From a virus, in IMG/VR virus record IMGVR_UViG_3300048834_000096, positions 1-64,000 of that record: a stretch of 64,000 nucleotides of DNA, one strand, 5' to 3'. Position 1 is the stretch's first letter; every line of letters begins with the position of its first letter. The notes beneath the pieces were generated by a model. That model made no database searches, was not told the DNA's origin, and saw nothing but the letters and a program-made list of their open reading frames with translations. The position numbers and the translations under genes are program-made. Positions 44,308 through 53,170 of the stretch are shown here, one piece after another.

Positions 44308-44913
44308 ATGGGGAGTGTTAATATAGAGGGATCAATTGAAACAGTTAGTGGAAGGTTTGTTAGTCCACTACATAGTACAGTTGATGATATTGAAATAAAT
44401 GATATTGCGTGGGCTCTTAGTAGAATAAGTAGGTTTGCTGGCCATACTATTACTGAGATTCCCTATAATGTTGCTCAACATTCATTATTCGTATGCAATA
44501 TGATAGAACATGAGTATTCAAACAACCCACGGTTAGCTCTTTTTGGTTTGCTTCATGATGCAGCTGAGGCATATATTGGTGATATTCCGTCACCTATAAA
44601 ACGAATAAACGGGTTACATGAAGTGTTTAAGCGTTTAGAAAATAGGTTGTTGGATATGATATTCGTTAAATATGTTGGTACTAACCTATCGCCCGATGCA
44701 TCTGTTATTGTAGATTTTTTTGATAAACGGGCCCTTTATATTGAGGCGCATGCGTTTATGGAGTCTAGAGGTAGGGATTGGTGTAACTATGGCAAATACA
44801 ACATCACTTTAGTTGACTTGCAGCAGTTTCCCAACCCAATTAGATCTATAGAGGCATATAAGGAATTTATCAAAAAATTCAATGAGTTGACTGAGCTCAT
44901 TGCAAAGAAGTAG
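44308..44913 (+). CDS. HD-domain phosphohydrolase (YfbR-like)
   Basis: The protein has 201 residues. RFAGHT, YNVAQHSLFV, LLHDAAEAYIGDIPSPIKR and the later FDKRAL form the HD metal-binding set (H...HD...D). This group includes 5'-nucleotidases of YfbR type and phage dNTP/dNMP hydrolases. Position after a HAD nucleotidase suggests nucleotide-pool control. Substrate cannot be told from sequence alone. Confidence 0.8.
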   Translation: MGSVNIEGSIETVSGRFVSPLHSTVDDIEINDIAWALSRISRFAGHTITEIPYNVAQHSLFVCNMIEHEYSNNPRLALFGLLHDAAEAYIGDIPSPIKRINGLHEVFKRLENRLLDMIFVKYVGTNLSPDASVIVDFFDKRALYIEAHAFMESRGRDWCNYGKYNITLVDLQQFPNPIRSIEAYKEFIKKFNELTELIAKK

Positions 44914-44928
44914 TTAGTATGATATAAT
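44900..44928 (+). promoter_or_regulatory. Sigma70-type promoter before the rII region
   Basis: TTGCAA (44900-44905), a 17-base spacer and TGATATAAT with TATAAT at 44923-44928 form an extended -10 promoter. It would drive the zinc-ribbon gene and rIIA/rIIB. The -10 lies seven bases before the start at 44935, so transcripts for that gene would be nearly leaderless. Confidence 0.6.
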
Positions 44929-44934
44929 TATACT

Positions 44935-45132
44935 ATGGGTAGTTCTAGATGTTGCAAATTTTGTGGTAATCCTGTTGATCCCGGTGGTTGGTATTTGACT
45001 GGATACTATGGGATAATTGGCTATGTTTGTTGTAGTTGTTATAGAATAGTGGCCAGAGACTCTGCGGGTGAACTAGAGAACCCAAAAGAATATTTGATGT
45101 TTTTACTTAAGTATGGAGATAAGTTGGGATGA
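44935..45132 (+). CDS. Small zinc-ribbon protein
   Basis: The protein has 65 residues with CCKFCGNPVDPGGWYLTGYYG and later CCSCYRIV, a CxxC...CxxC zinc ribbon. It lies between a promoter and rIIA, sharing four bases with the rIIA start. No catalytic features are visible. It could bind nucleic acid or act as a small host-takeover protein. Because the -10 is so close, the true start may use another transcript. Confidence 0.6.
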   Translation: MGSSRCCKFCGNPVDPGGWYLTGYYGIIGYVCCSCYRIVARDSAGELENPKEYLMFLLKYGDKLG

Positions 45133-47198
45133 TTGTCAATAAACCAGCACCAATAAAAAGCAATATTTCAAACACACAGGAGTTTTCTACAACCACAGAC
45201 AGTGCTAGATTGTTCCGAATGTTATCAGACTTCCTTTATTCTAATAAGGAGGCGTGTGTTCTTCATGAAATTTCCGCAAATGCATTGGATGCGCATAAAT
45301 TAGTCGGTAAAGAAAACGAACCGATTCATGTATATGCACCAACAGAGTTTAACTCTTCTCTACGAATTAGAGATTTTGGTCCCGGTTTATCTGAGGCAGA
45401 CGTCCGTAAGCTACTAACAACTTATGGTGAGTCTGGTTCTCACAAGAGAACATCTAATGAATATTTAGGGTCATGGGGTATTGGGGCAAAGTCTCCTGCT
45501 GCGGTAACAAAAACGTGGGATATTAGATCAAACCATAATGGTGTTTCAACACTATACAAGGTATTTGTTAATGAACGGGGCATTCCTGCCCTAACTAAAC
45601 TGACTGAGAATCAGACTGATGAAACTGGGTTGGAGGTTTCAATACCGATTGATCCAACCAAGAAGAAAATCTGGATTGACTTGTTTTCATCTGTTTATGA
45701 GTTTTATCCTGTTAAGCCTAAGTTTTTTGGTGCCACCCCGGTTTTCCCTGAGCCCAAAACTATATACCAATCAACCGATTGGGTTCTATTGCATGAGACA
45801 TATGTGTCATATTCTGGTTTGAGTGTAATTATTTCGAACCGAAAATATGGTATAAATTTTTCCGAACTATACCAGTTTATATCACCGAGATTTGATGCAA
45901 AAGAACAGCGTGCAATCTCTGAGATTCTTAAAAATGGTGGTATTCGACTATTATTTGGTGTTGGTGAACTGGAACTAAGTATATCCAGAGAATCAATTCA
46001 ATACACTAAATATACTATTGATGCGTTTGAATCGAAGATACGAATTATCTTAGGATTCTTTAAGGATAAGTTCCGTGAAATGGTTCCTACAGAGTCGCAA
46101 ATAAACTATAAGGTGTCATTAGCTAAGTACATCAATACCTATTTTCGGAAATTTTCAGGCACTGTAGAGTTGTGCCTACATGAATTTGGTAATCCATATG
46201 ATATAAGATCTGAGTATGATCTCAATTCAATTGTTATAACGGCCAGTGTGGTTGGGGTTAAAACCAATCGATTAGCAAATATCGTTAGACCAAAGCTTAA
46301 TAGTAGGTATGGCATATTTTCTTTTGGAGTAAAGACCGGTGATGGTCATGGTGTTGGGATTACCATTGGTGCAATTATTGATAAGAGTTTTATGATTGTT
46401 GTTAAGAACGTGTTTAATACATCCGCACGAATCAAACATCAAATTAAATTAGGTGGTGTCACTAACATTTTAGTTATAACACCAGATGAAGTTAGAAACA
46501 TTCCTAAGGAGTTAAAGGGATTCATCAAAAAGGCTTCAACACTAACGGATCCGCCAAGAATTAAGGTTGAGAGGAAGATAAATGGGGTTGATGCATCTAA
46601 GGATTGGTATTGGTTGGATTCAAATTACGGGGAACTGAAATTTAGGCCAATTTCTAAGGATGAAGTAGAATCTATATTAGGTGATACCAATTTAGTGTAC
46701 GCCAATTTCACCAAAGCCAGACAATCTTCAACAGTAGACTTGGATGTAGTTAACTATAAACACCTAAAATCAGCGAATGACACGTTACATCTTTTGGGTG
46801 TTAGGCAGGGAACCAATCCACCAAAAAATGCTAAGAAAGTGGAGGATGTTTTATCTGAATGCAAATTATTTGTTAAGTCGGATTATATCAGTTATTTGAG
46901 GTGGCGTTGGTTTACTGAAAACACCAGATTCTCATATTCTTGTTCATTGTGGTGTGATAAATTACCGCAAACATCTAAAATTGTTGAAGAATACAAACAA
47001 TATTCTTGCATCTCTAAGGAGACTATCGCTAAATATCGTTTATTTAGTAAAATTAACAAGGGTACAAATCTACCGCATTATGGTAATCTTTTTGACATTT
47101 ATCCAATGCTGAAATATCATAATTATGATATGTCAGAAAAAGATTTTCTTGAGTATGTCAATTTAATTGATAAGGAGTTGAAGAATGGAAAAGTATAG
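45129..47198 (+). CDS. rIIA: rIIA-like protein (GHKL ATPase)
   Basis: The protein has 689 residues (T4 rIIA has 725). The N-terminal 180 residues are a GHKL ATP-binding fold: HEISANALDAHK (N-box), RDFGPGLSEADV (G1) and GSWGIGAKSP (G2). The rest is family-specific. In T4 rIIA/rIIB are membrane-associated and protect against exclusion by lambda and affect lysis; the mechanism is not settled. It overlaps rIIB by 14 bases. Confidence 0.9.
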   Translation: MIVNKPAPIKSNISNTQEFSTTTDSARLFRMLSDFLYSNKEACVLHEISANALDAHKLVGKENEPIHVYAPTEFNSSLRIRDFGPGLSEADVRKLLTTYGESGSHKRTSNEYLGSWGIGAKSPAAVTKTWDIRSNHNGVSTLYKVFVNERGIPALTKLTENQTDETGLEVSIPIDPTKKKIWIDLFSSVYEFYPVKPKFFGATPVFPEPKTIYQSTDWVLLHETYVSYSGLSVIISNRKYGINFSELYQFISPRFDAKEQRAISEILKNGGIRLLFGVGELELSISRESIQYTKYTIDAFESKIRIILGFFKDKFREMVPTESQINYKVSLAKYINTYFRKFSGTVELCLHEFGNPYDIRSEYDLNSIVITASVVGVKTNRLANIVRPKLNSRYGIFSFGVKTGDGHGVGITIGAIIDKSFMIVVKNVFNTSARIKHQIKLGGVTNILVITPDEVRNIPKELKGFIKKASTLTDPPRIKVERKINGVDASKDWYWLDSNYGELKFRPISKDEVESILGDTNLVYANFTKARQSSTVDLDVVNYKHLKSANDTLHLLGVRQGTNPPKNAKKVEDVLSECKLFVKSDYISYLRWRWFTENTRFSYSCSLWCDKLPQTSKIVEEYKQYSCISKETIAKYRLFSKINKGTNLPHYGNLFDIYPMLKYHNYDMSEKDFLEYVNLIDKELKNGKV

Positions 47199-48201
47199 TT
47201 ATATAATTGGTGAAGATTTCACTTGTCTGGTGAATATCAGTAATGGTAATTCAGTTACCAAATATTCATCTGAAAAGGATTATGAGAATTTTATTAACCT
47301 AATCAATCTTGGTGATTATGTTGGGGCAGAACGACTTGGTGATGTTAAGGTTGCTGTTAATAAGTTTTTGACTACTGCTAAGTCAGATTGGGGGATGGAA
47401 TTTCGTATCACTGATGACTCCATAGAGTTTAGATACACTGAGGATGATTTGTGGCAGACACTACACAATTCTATCTCTTCAAGAATTATCGCTATGGCTA
47501 AGGCGGATATGAATATTACTCCTATGCTAAATTTCATGGAAAATCTCCTGGGTAATCCATCTAAGCAGTCGGTTGATGAACTCTATATGTTCCTTGAGGC
47601 AACTAGGTTGCCTATTACTGAGGATGGCTATTTCATTGCATATAAGTTAGTTCGTAAAGACTATAAGGATATTCATTCTGGTAAATTCGATAATTCTGTT
47701 GGGCAGTACTTGTCTATGCCTAGGAATGAAGTTGATGACCGAAGACATAATACCTGCTCAACTGGATTCCACTTTTGTAGTAAAGAATATTTGCCTCATT
47801 ATGGTTCTACCACTTCAAGTAAGTGTGTTTTAGTTAAAATTAATCCAGAAGATGTTGTTAGTATTCCTAGCGATTACAATAATGCAAAGGGTAGGTGCTG
47901 CGCATATGTGGTTGTCGGGGAGCTGAAAGACTGGCAGAACTTAAGAAATGATAATTCGGATTATACCGATTCACCTGTTGTTAGATCAGACGACCCGCAT
48001 GAGGAGTGGAATGATCACGACTATTTCGAAGATAACTGGGAATCTGTATCACAGCGTATTTTTCAGGACTATTTCTTATCACCCCGAGACGATGTATGGA
48101 AGGAAATATCTACCGGTGATTGGATTGCTAGAATCAAATTAGCTGAGAAGTTTGATACTACAGTCGAGATGATTGAATACATTGAGGAAAAAATTGCATG
48201 A
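47185..48201 (+). CDS. rIIB: rIIB-like protein
   Basis: The protein has 338 residues (T4 rIIB has 312). FMENLLGNPSKQSVDELYMFLEATRLPITEDGYFIAYKLVRKDYKDIHSGKFDNSVGQ is the diagnostic core, followed by STGFHFCSKEYLPHY and INPEDVVSIPSDYNNAKGR. The last 60 residues are acidic. Start lies inside rIIA with GGAGTTGAAG upstream. Confidence 0.9.
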   Translation: MEKYSYIIGEDFTCLVNISNGNSVTKYSSEKDYENFINLINLGDYVGAERLGDVKVAVNKFLTTAKSDWGMEFRITDDSIEFRYTEDDLWQTLHNSISSRIIAMAKADMNITPMLNFMENLLGNPSKQSVDELYMFLEATRLPITEDGYFIAYKLVRKDYKDIHSGKFDNSVGQYLSMPRNEVDDRRHNTCSTGFHFCSKEYLPHYGSTTSSKCVLVKINPEDVVSIPSDYNNAKGRCCAYVVVGELKDWQNLRNDNSDYTDSPVVRSDDPHEEWNDHDYFEDNWESVSQRIFQDYFLSPRDDVWKEISTGDWIARIKLAEKFDTTVEMIEYIEEKIA

Positions 48202-48452
48202 CAGAAAACGATCCAGTAAATCATCCTAAGCATTACACTAGTCATCCTAGTGGTGTAGAATGCATCGAAATAACCGAACATTATAACTTCTGTATTGGTA
48301 ATGGTATAAAATATCTATGGAGGCAGGGACTGAAAACTGGTGCCAATGAGGATGTTTTAGATAAACAAATTGAGGACTGCGAAAAGGCGGTGTGGTATAT
48401 TAAGCGTCATATTGAGAATCTTAGAAAGGATAAAAATGCCAAGAAAAGCTAA
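48198..48452 (+). CDS. DUF3310 protein (putative nucleotide kinase-associated)
   Basis: The protein has 84 residues. VNHPKHYTSHPSGVECIEITEHYNFCIGNGIKYLWRQGLK is the full DUF3310 signature, found widely in phages and linked to a T7 gp1.7-type nucleotide kinase. The C-terminus is helical and basic. It overlaps rIIB by four bases. Activity is inferred from the family only. Confidence 0.85.
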   Translation: MTENDPVNHPKHYTSHPSGVECIEITEHYNFCIGNGIKYLWRQGLKTGANEDVLDKQIEDCEKAVWYIKRHIENLRKDKNAKKS

Positions 48453-48648
48453 AAACAAAATGAAAGAATGGCGACGTGAGAGTCCTGGCGGTCATTTGGG
48501 TAGAATTAACAAAATGAAGAAATATATTGGTGTCATACCACCAACCCTGCATGAACTTGGGCAAAAGTTAATGAATCGAATTGATCCTGATCCAATTTTG
48601 GATAGGTATAAACCAAAGAAGAAAGGTGAAATAAATGAAACTGTCTAA
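48436..48648 (+). CDS. Small basic protein before the clamp gene
   Basis: The protein has 70 residues; AAAGGA lies eight bases before the chosen ATG. It is very basic (PRKAKNKMKEWRRESPGGHLGRINKMKK) with a C-terminal DPILDRYKPKKKGE. It overlaps DUF3310 by 17 bases and gp45 by 14. The basic charge suggests nucleic-acid contact; the role is unknown. Confidence 0.55.
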   Translation: MPRKAKNKMKEWRRESPGGHLGRINKMKKYIGVIPPTLHELGQKLMNRIDPDPILDRYKPKKKGEINETV

Positions 48649-49297
48649 ACAAACAATTGAAGTTCTTAAGGTATGGAGTTCTATTAACACCAACCTGGTT
48701 ATTCCTGCTGGTAGTAAAATATCTACAATGAGTATTGCTAAGGATATTATGGCAGTGGTTGATGTTTCTGAGAAATTTGCAAAACAAGTTTCAATTTTTA
48801 ATCTGTCAGAACTTCTTGGTGTTTTGTCTAGTTTTAGTGATCCTGAGATTGAACTGGAGGATAAATACATGACTATAACCGAGGGGAAGCAATCGGTGAA
48901 ATATGTTTATGCTGACCCTACACTTTTGGTTTCTCCGTCAAAGGCAATTAACATGCCTAAAGCAGAAGTTTCATTTACTCTTAGTGCGGCAGATTTAGCT
49001 AGAATTCAGAAGATGGCTGGTATTTTGGCGGTCGAGGACCTATCTTTTGTTGGTGATGGAAATAAGATTGTAGCCAGGGTTTTGGATTTGAAAAACCCTT
49101 CTGGCAATAACTTTGATATTGATATGGATACAAACACAAAAGATGAATTTGTGGTCAATTTTAAGGTTGAGAAAATCAAGTTACTACCTGGTGACCATAA
49201 GGTAGAAATATCTTCAAAGAAAATTAGTAAGTTCGAGAATACCACTTATAACTCAACAACATATATTGCGGTTGAAGCAACATCTGAGTTTAAGTAA
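48635..49297 (+). CDS. 45: Sliding clamp gp45
   Basis: The protein has 220 residues (T4 gp45 has 228). It is the trimeric clamp that holds polymerase on DNA and activates late transcription with gp55. The start MKLSKQTIEVLKVWSSINTNLVIPAG and later VEDLSFVGDGNKIVARVLDLKNPSGN match the family. AAAGGTG precedes the start. gp44, gp62 and regA follow in T4 order, interrupted by one extra gene. Confidence 0.9.
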   Translation: MKLSKQTIEVLKVWSSINTNLVIPAGSKISTMSIAKDIMAVVDVSEKFAKQVSIFNLSELLGVLSSFSDPEIELEDKYMTITEGKQSVKYVYADPTLLVSPSKAINMPKAEVSFTLSAADLARIQKMAGILAVEDLSFVGDGNKIVARVLDLKNPSGNNFDIDMDTNTKDEFVVNFKVEKIKLLPGDHKVEISSKKISKFENTTYNSTTYIAVEATSEFK

Positions 49298-49312
49298 TAC
49301 TAGGAGTATATT

Positions 49313-50266
49313 ATGGTTTCTAGTGACACCCGCCACACGATTTGGGTCGAGCGATACCGACCAAAAACAGTATCTGAATGTATTTTACCTGAGGCGTTGA
49401 GAAATGAGGCATTGGGATTTGTTAAGCAAGGTCATTTCCCAAATATGCTTTTTACTGGAACTGCTGGCATAGGGAAAACTACACTTGCTAAGGCAATGTG
49501 TAATGAAATTGGTGCGGATCTACTTATTATTAACGCATCATCTGAGAATGGTATCGACACTATTAGAACTAAAATTGCTCAGTTCGCCTCAACAGTATCA
49601 TTTAGTGATAGCAAAAAGGTTACTTTACTAGATGAGGCTGATTACCTCACGGCGCAGGCCCAAGCCGCATTAAGAAATTTTATTGAAGAGTTTGCTGGGA
49701 ATCATTCAATGATTCTCACCTGCAACTTTAAAAATAAGATCATTGAGCCCCTCCATTCTCGTTCAGCTGTCTTTGATTTTAAAATTCCTACATCTGAAAG
49801 AGCAGAGTTGATGGCTGCATTCTTCAAACGAACCACTGAAATTTTGAGTAATGAGGGGGTTGAGTTTGATAAGAAGGTTGTAGCAGAAGTTGTCAAAAAA
49901 CATTTCCCAGATTTTCGTAGATGTCTAAATGAGTTGCAGAGATATTCAGCAGCAGGTAAGATTGATTCTGGTATTCTTCTGAATTTTTCTACCGAAGCAT
50001 TTTCATCCTTGATGAAGTCTCTAAAGGAAAAGAAATATGGTGATGTTAGGAAGTGGGTTGCTCAAAACTCAGACATGGATACATCAATGCTATTTAGATC
50101 ATTCTATGACCTAGCAACCGAAAAAATGATGCCTAAGTCACTACCTAGTTTGGTTCTAATTCTAGCTGACTATCAATATAAAGCAGCGTTTGTTGCCGAC
50201 CAAGAAATAAATACGATGGCAGCTTTAACTGAAGTTATGTTAAATCAGGGGATAGAATGGAAGTGA
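49313..50266 (+). CDS. 44: Clamp loader large subunit gp44
   Basis: The protein has 317 residues (T4 gp44 has 319). AAA+ features: WVERYRPKTVSE at the start, Walker A TGTAGIGKTT (about residues 49-58), Walker B TLLDEADYL and the arginine-finger region LHSRSAVFDF (T4-like SR motif). FPDFRRCLNELQRYS is the C-terminal AAA+ segment. AGGAG lies upstream of the ATG. Confidence 0.95.
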   Translation: MVSSDTRHTIWVERYRPKTVSECILPEALRNEALGFVKQGHFPNMLFTGTAGIGKTTLAKAMCNEIGADLLIINASSENGIDTIRTKIAQFASTVSFSDSKKVTLLDEADYLTAQAQAALRNFIEEFAGNHSMILTCNFKNKIIEPLHSRSAVFDFKIPTSERAELMAAFFKRTTEILSNEGVEFDKKVVAEVVKKHFPDFRRCLNELQRYSAAGKIDSGILLNFSTEAFSSLMKSLKEKKYGDVRKWVAQNSDMDTSMLFRSFYDLATEKMMPKSLPSLVLILADYQYKAAFVADQEINTMAALTEVMLNQGIEWK

Positions 50267-50742
50267 CGCCAAATAAACTACGAGATGTATTTTTATCTTC
50301 TGTAGTAGAATCTATGGGAATATACCCAGCTGCGGTGATTGAGGGTGGGAAGGAAACTAAGAGAACTGAGTGGCAGGATGGGTGGAATGCGGCATTAATG
50401 AGTATCAATAAAAAGGAAATTAAGGCCGAAGAATGGTTTAGGTCTCTTGGTGATGACATTAAGGAGATGGTTTTATTTTTGTTTGAGAGAAACGCATTGT
50501 ATTTGGATGTTGGTGACGAAATTGGGTTGTATGTACTATGCAATGATTTCTTTTATCCAGCAGCTGACGGCGAAGATGTTACTATTGAGGATATCCCAGA
50601 ACTTTATAGATTAGTTAGTGAATATGGAGATTGGGGTGAGTTAGTATACGCATCAAAGAAGCGTGATAATTTAATGCCATGGAAGGGTGAGAAAGAGGGG
50701 TATAAACCATTTTACGATGCGATGAAAAATGAGTCCGTTTGA
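50257..50742 (+). CDS. Conserved hypothetical inserted between gp44 and gp62
   Basis: The protein has 161 residues. A helical N-terminus with EWQDGWNAALMSINKK is followed by acidic segments and a FYDAMKNESV end. DGWNAA-type stretches are common in small phage proteins of unknown role. It overlaps gp44 by 10 bases and gp62 by 14 and so separates the two clamp-loader genes that are adjacent in T4. Confidence 0.6.
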   Translation: MEVTPNKLRDVFLSSVVESMGIYPAAVIEGGKETKRTEWQDGWNAALMSINKKEIKAEEWFRSLGDDIKEMVLFLFERNALYLDVGDEIGLYVLCNDFFYPAADGEDVTIEDIPELYRLVSEYGDWGELVYASKKRDNLMPWKGEKEGYKPFYDAMKNESV

Positions 50743-51106
50743 TATTATCAATATAATCAATGAGAAAAAGATCTGCGATAGATCTGATGTTGTCTCGGAA
50801 TATAGTCCCTTCATTATAAATCGTGGTCTTTCAATGACTATGGATACTGTATTTTTCGCTAATGAAATGAATCAGAGAGCACACTTGGATAAGGATCAGC
50901 AGTTTGATTTTTATTTAAATGCAGTACCTAAGGGTAAGCGTTGGGGGAAGTGGGCAAAAGCTGATAAATTAGAGGAAAATTTATCCAATATCATGAACTA
51001 TTTCTGCATAAATAAAAGTGTGGCGGAACAGTATTTAAAGTTACTTTCCGATGAACAATTAGAAGAAATAAAAGAATCACAAAACTATGGCGGAAAGAAA
51101 AGGTGA
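50729..51106 (+). CDS. 62: Clamp loader small subunit gp62
   Basis: The protein has 125 residues, shorter than T4 gp62 (187). FDIINIINEKK, SPFIINRGLSMTMDTVFFANEMNQRAHLDKDQQFDFYLNAVPKGKRWGKWAK is the conserved core. It pairs with gp44 to open and load gp45. The shorter length is common outside the enteric T-evens, as far as I recall. It begins inside the previous gene. Confidence 0.9.
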   Translation: MSPFDIINIINEKKICDRSDVVSEYSPFIINRGLSMTMDTVFFANEMNQRAHLDKDQQFDFYLNAVPKGKRWGKWAKADKLEENLSNIMNYFCINKSVAEQYLKLLSDEQLEEIKESQNYGGKKR

Positions 51107-51112
51107 ATAATT

Positions 51113-51532
51113 ATGACTATAATTCAAGAAAACGGAAATATCCTGGGAGTTCAGATTGAGTTGGATGATCCGGATGCATTCTTAAAGGTTAAAGAGACCC
51201 TAACTAGAATAGGTATACCATCACTAAGAACTAAAACATTGTATCAGTCAGTGCATATACTTCACAAACGAGGTAATTATTACCTGATGCACTTTAAAGA
51301 GATGTTTGCCTTGGATGGTAAGTCATCTGATATTAGTGAAGATGATGTAAAACGCAGAAATCTGATAGCGTCGTTGCTGCAAGATTGGGGTTTGCTTAAA
51401 GTTAAGTCAACTTTAGGTGAGAGGGCAAAAATAAGTACAGTTAAGGTTATTCCGTTTTCAGAGAAAAATGATTGGCAACTGGAGGCTAAGTACTCAGTTG
51501 GTGGTAGGTCCAAAAAGAATTTGAGTGCCTAA
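51113..51532 (+). CDS. regA: Translational repressor RegA
   Basis: The protein has 139 residues (T4 RegA has 122). It binds ribosome sites of early mRNAs, including its own and the clamp loader's, and represses translation. The family pattern is visible: DPDAFLKVKETLTRIGIPS, LYQSVHILHKRGNYYLMHFKEMFALDGK and DDVKRRNLIASLLQDWGLLKV. It follows gp62 as in T4. Confidence 0.9.
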   Translation: MTIIQENGNILGVQIELDDPDAFLKVKETLTRIGIPSLRTKTLYQSVHILHKRGNYYLMHFKEMFALDGKSSDISEDDVKRRNLIASLLQDWGLLKVKSTLGERAKISTVKVIPFSEKNDWQLEAKYSVGGRSKKNLSA

Positions 51533-51594
51533 TAGGCTCGAATCGGTAGCACTTGCTGTTCAAGTGTATTCTTGCTTCATAGAAGGAGAAATGT

Positions 51595-52008
51595 ATGACT
51601 AAAGTAAAAGAGTATTTACCAAATTGGGTTGGTTTTGAAGGTATGTTTGACACACTAGATTCCCTTATTGAAGGTAATCGAAAGTTCATTACACAGAACT
51701 TCCCACCATACAACATCAAGCGAACTGGTGAAAATAGCTATTCTATAGAGATGGCCCTTGCTGGTTTTGGGAAATCAGATGTTGAGGTTGTTCTTGATGG
51801 AGACCAACTGAAAATTTCAGGAAGTGTCAATCAGAAAAGTGATGACTACCTATATAAAGGTATTTCTGAGAGATCGTTCTCTAAGACATTCACATTAGCA
51901 GATAGTGTAGTTGTCAAAAATGCTGAGATGATGAATGGTATGCTTCGAGTTATTCTTGATCGAATGGTTCCTGAAAAGGAAACCCCAAAGAAAATCGAAG
52001 TTAAGTGA
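51595..52008 (+). CDS. Small heat-shock protein (Hsp20/IbpA-like)
   Basis: The protein has 137 residues. FPPYNIKRTGENSYSIEMALAGFGKSDVEVVLDGDQLKISGS followed by YKGISERSFSKTFTLADSVVVKNAEMMNGMLRVIL is the alpha-crystallin domain (with A-x-x-x-G-x-L near the end as N-G-M-L). GAAGGAG precedes two ATGs four bases apart; only the second opens the frame. A CACTTG-CAAGTG hairpin lies upstream. Hsp20 genes are frequent in cyanophage-type T4-like genomes and may protect virion assembly. Confidence 0.9.
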   Translation: MTKVKEYLPNWVGFEGMFDTLDSLIEGNRKFITQNFPPYNIKRTGENSYSIEMALAGFGKSDVEVVLDGDQLKISGSVNQKSDDYLYKGISERSFSKTFTLADSVVVKNAEMMNGMLRVILDRMVPEKETPKKIEVK

Positions 52009-52220
52009 AAAACATACCAGTCACCTATTTACCATTAATTCAACGAGGTGACTGGTTGTTTAAAACTTCAGTAAACAATAATGATGGGGTTATTTGCATA
52101 GTTGCATTTAACCCCATTTTTCAGTACACTAATGTAAGATACTTTGATAGTGAAACTATGGCTGCTGATTGGGTGGATTACCTAATTATGCAGTCTGTAA
52201 ATTTGAAGGAATTAGATTAG
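52005..52220 (+). CDS. Small protein of unknown function
   Basis: The protein has 71 residues and starts at GTG overlapping the hsp20 stop (GTGA). It appears beta-rich (GDWLFKTSVNNNDGVICIVAFNPIF) with an acidic-helical end. No motif was recognised. It is followed by a promoter and queE. Confidence 0.5.
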   Translation: MKNIPVTYLPLIQRGDWLFKTSVNNNDGVICIVAFNPIFQYTNVRYFDSETMAADWVDYLIMQSVNLKELD

Positions 52221-52231
52221 ATTGTTATAAT
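52203..52231 (+). promoter_or_regulatory. Sigma70-type promoter before queE
   Basis: TTGAAG (52203-52208), a 17-base spacer and TATAAT (52226-52231). It overlaps the end of the preceding gene and lies 24 bases before the queE start. Confidence 0.65.
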
Positions 52232-52254
52232 GTAATTTTGGTGAAAGGTTAATC

Positions 52255-53169
52255 ATGCGTCTAGGCGAACCGCCATTTCTTAGTATTCAGGGTGAAGGAA
52301 ATAGAACAGGTGTTTTAACAGCGTTTGTTAGGTTATTTGGCTGCAACCTAAATTGTTCAGGTTTTAAGCAAAAAGACCCAACGAACCCATCTACGTGGGT
52401 TCTACCCCAATTTTCAATTGAAGGTGTATTCAATACCAAAAATTTAAATGAGTTGCCAATATTTGAATACGGTTGCGATTCCGGGTATAGTTGGTCTCCA
52501 TTGTATAAACACTTAGCCAAGGATTACACTAATAAGGAATTGGCCGATTCGTTGCGTCAATTGGTTATTAGTTGGCAGCATCCATTAACAGAAAATAAGA
52601 TTGACATCTGCTTTACTGGTGGTGAACCAATGTTGCAACAGATGAAAATTGTTGATTTTTGGAACTTTGCATTTTCAAATTATTCAATTGAAGATATTGA
52701 TTTGTATCCATGGTGGATTCAAATTGAAACAAATGGAACAGTACCTTTGAAGAAAGATTTTATTCAGTGGGTAAATGATATGCATGACGGTACCAGATCA
52801 GGTAAATCTGCATCTTACATAAATTGGAATGTATCACCAAAATTGTTTAATGTTTCCGGGGAAACCGACTCATGGAAACCAGATGTTATTGCTTCATATT
52901 TCGATTTTTCTGAAAATGTAAGCGGTCATTTAAAATTCGTGATGAATGATAGTGATGCTGCGTGGAATGAACTTAATGAGAAGGTTAACGAATTGAGGGA
53001 GATGCATTTTCCATTACCACCGATTTATGTTATGCCAGTTGGGAGCACTAAGGAACAGCAAACAGATACTGATTGTCTTGAACGAATTGCTACTAGAGCC
53101 ATTAAAGAAGGGTATCATATTAGTGGTAGGTTGCAATCTGTACTATTTTCTAATAAAGTGGGGACGTAA
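52255..53169 (+). CDS. queE: 7-carboxy-7-deazaguanine synthase QueE (radical SAM)
   Basis: The protein has 304 residues. SIQGEGNRTGVLTAFVRLFGCNLNC at the start, FTGGEPMLQQ (SAM-binding GGE) and IETNGTVPL are diagnostic of QueE, which converts carboxy-tetrahydropterin to carboxy-deazaguanine for queuosine or deazaguanine DNA. The cluster cysteines are unusual: C30-x3-C34, then the third probably C74 (GCDSGYSW), an insertion of about 37 residues compared with C-x3-C-x2-C. No other pathway gene (FolE, QueD, QueC) is in this window, so its product may feed a host pathway or genes elsewhere. Confidence 0.85.
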   Translation: MRLGEPPFLSIQGEGNRTGVLTAFVRLFGCNLNCSGFKQKDPTNPSTWVLPQFSIEGVFNTKNLNELPIFEYGCDSGYSWSPLYKHLAKDYTNKELADSLRQLVISWQHPLTENKIDICFTGGEPMLQQMKIVDFWNFAFSNYSIEDIDLYPWWIQIETNGTVPLKKDFIQWVNDMHDGTRSGKSASYINWNVSPKLFNVSGETDSWKPDVIASYFDFSENVSGHLKFVMNDSDAAWNELNEKVNELREMHFPLPPIYVMPVGSTKEQQTDTDCLERIATRAIKEGYHISGRLQSVLFSNKVGT

Positions 53170-53170
53170 T

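Noticed and set aside
51007-51015. CATAAATA inside gp62
   Set aside because: It matches the late box but lies within a coding region with no late gene directly downstream, so I treat it as chance.
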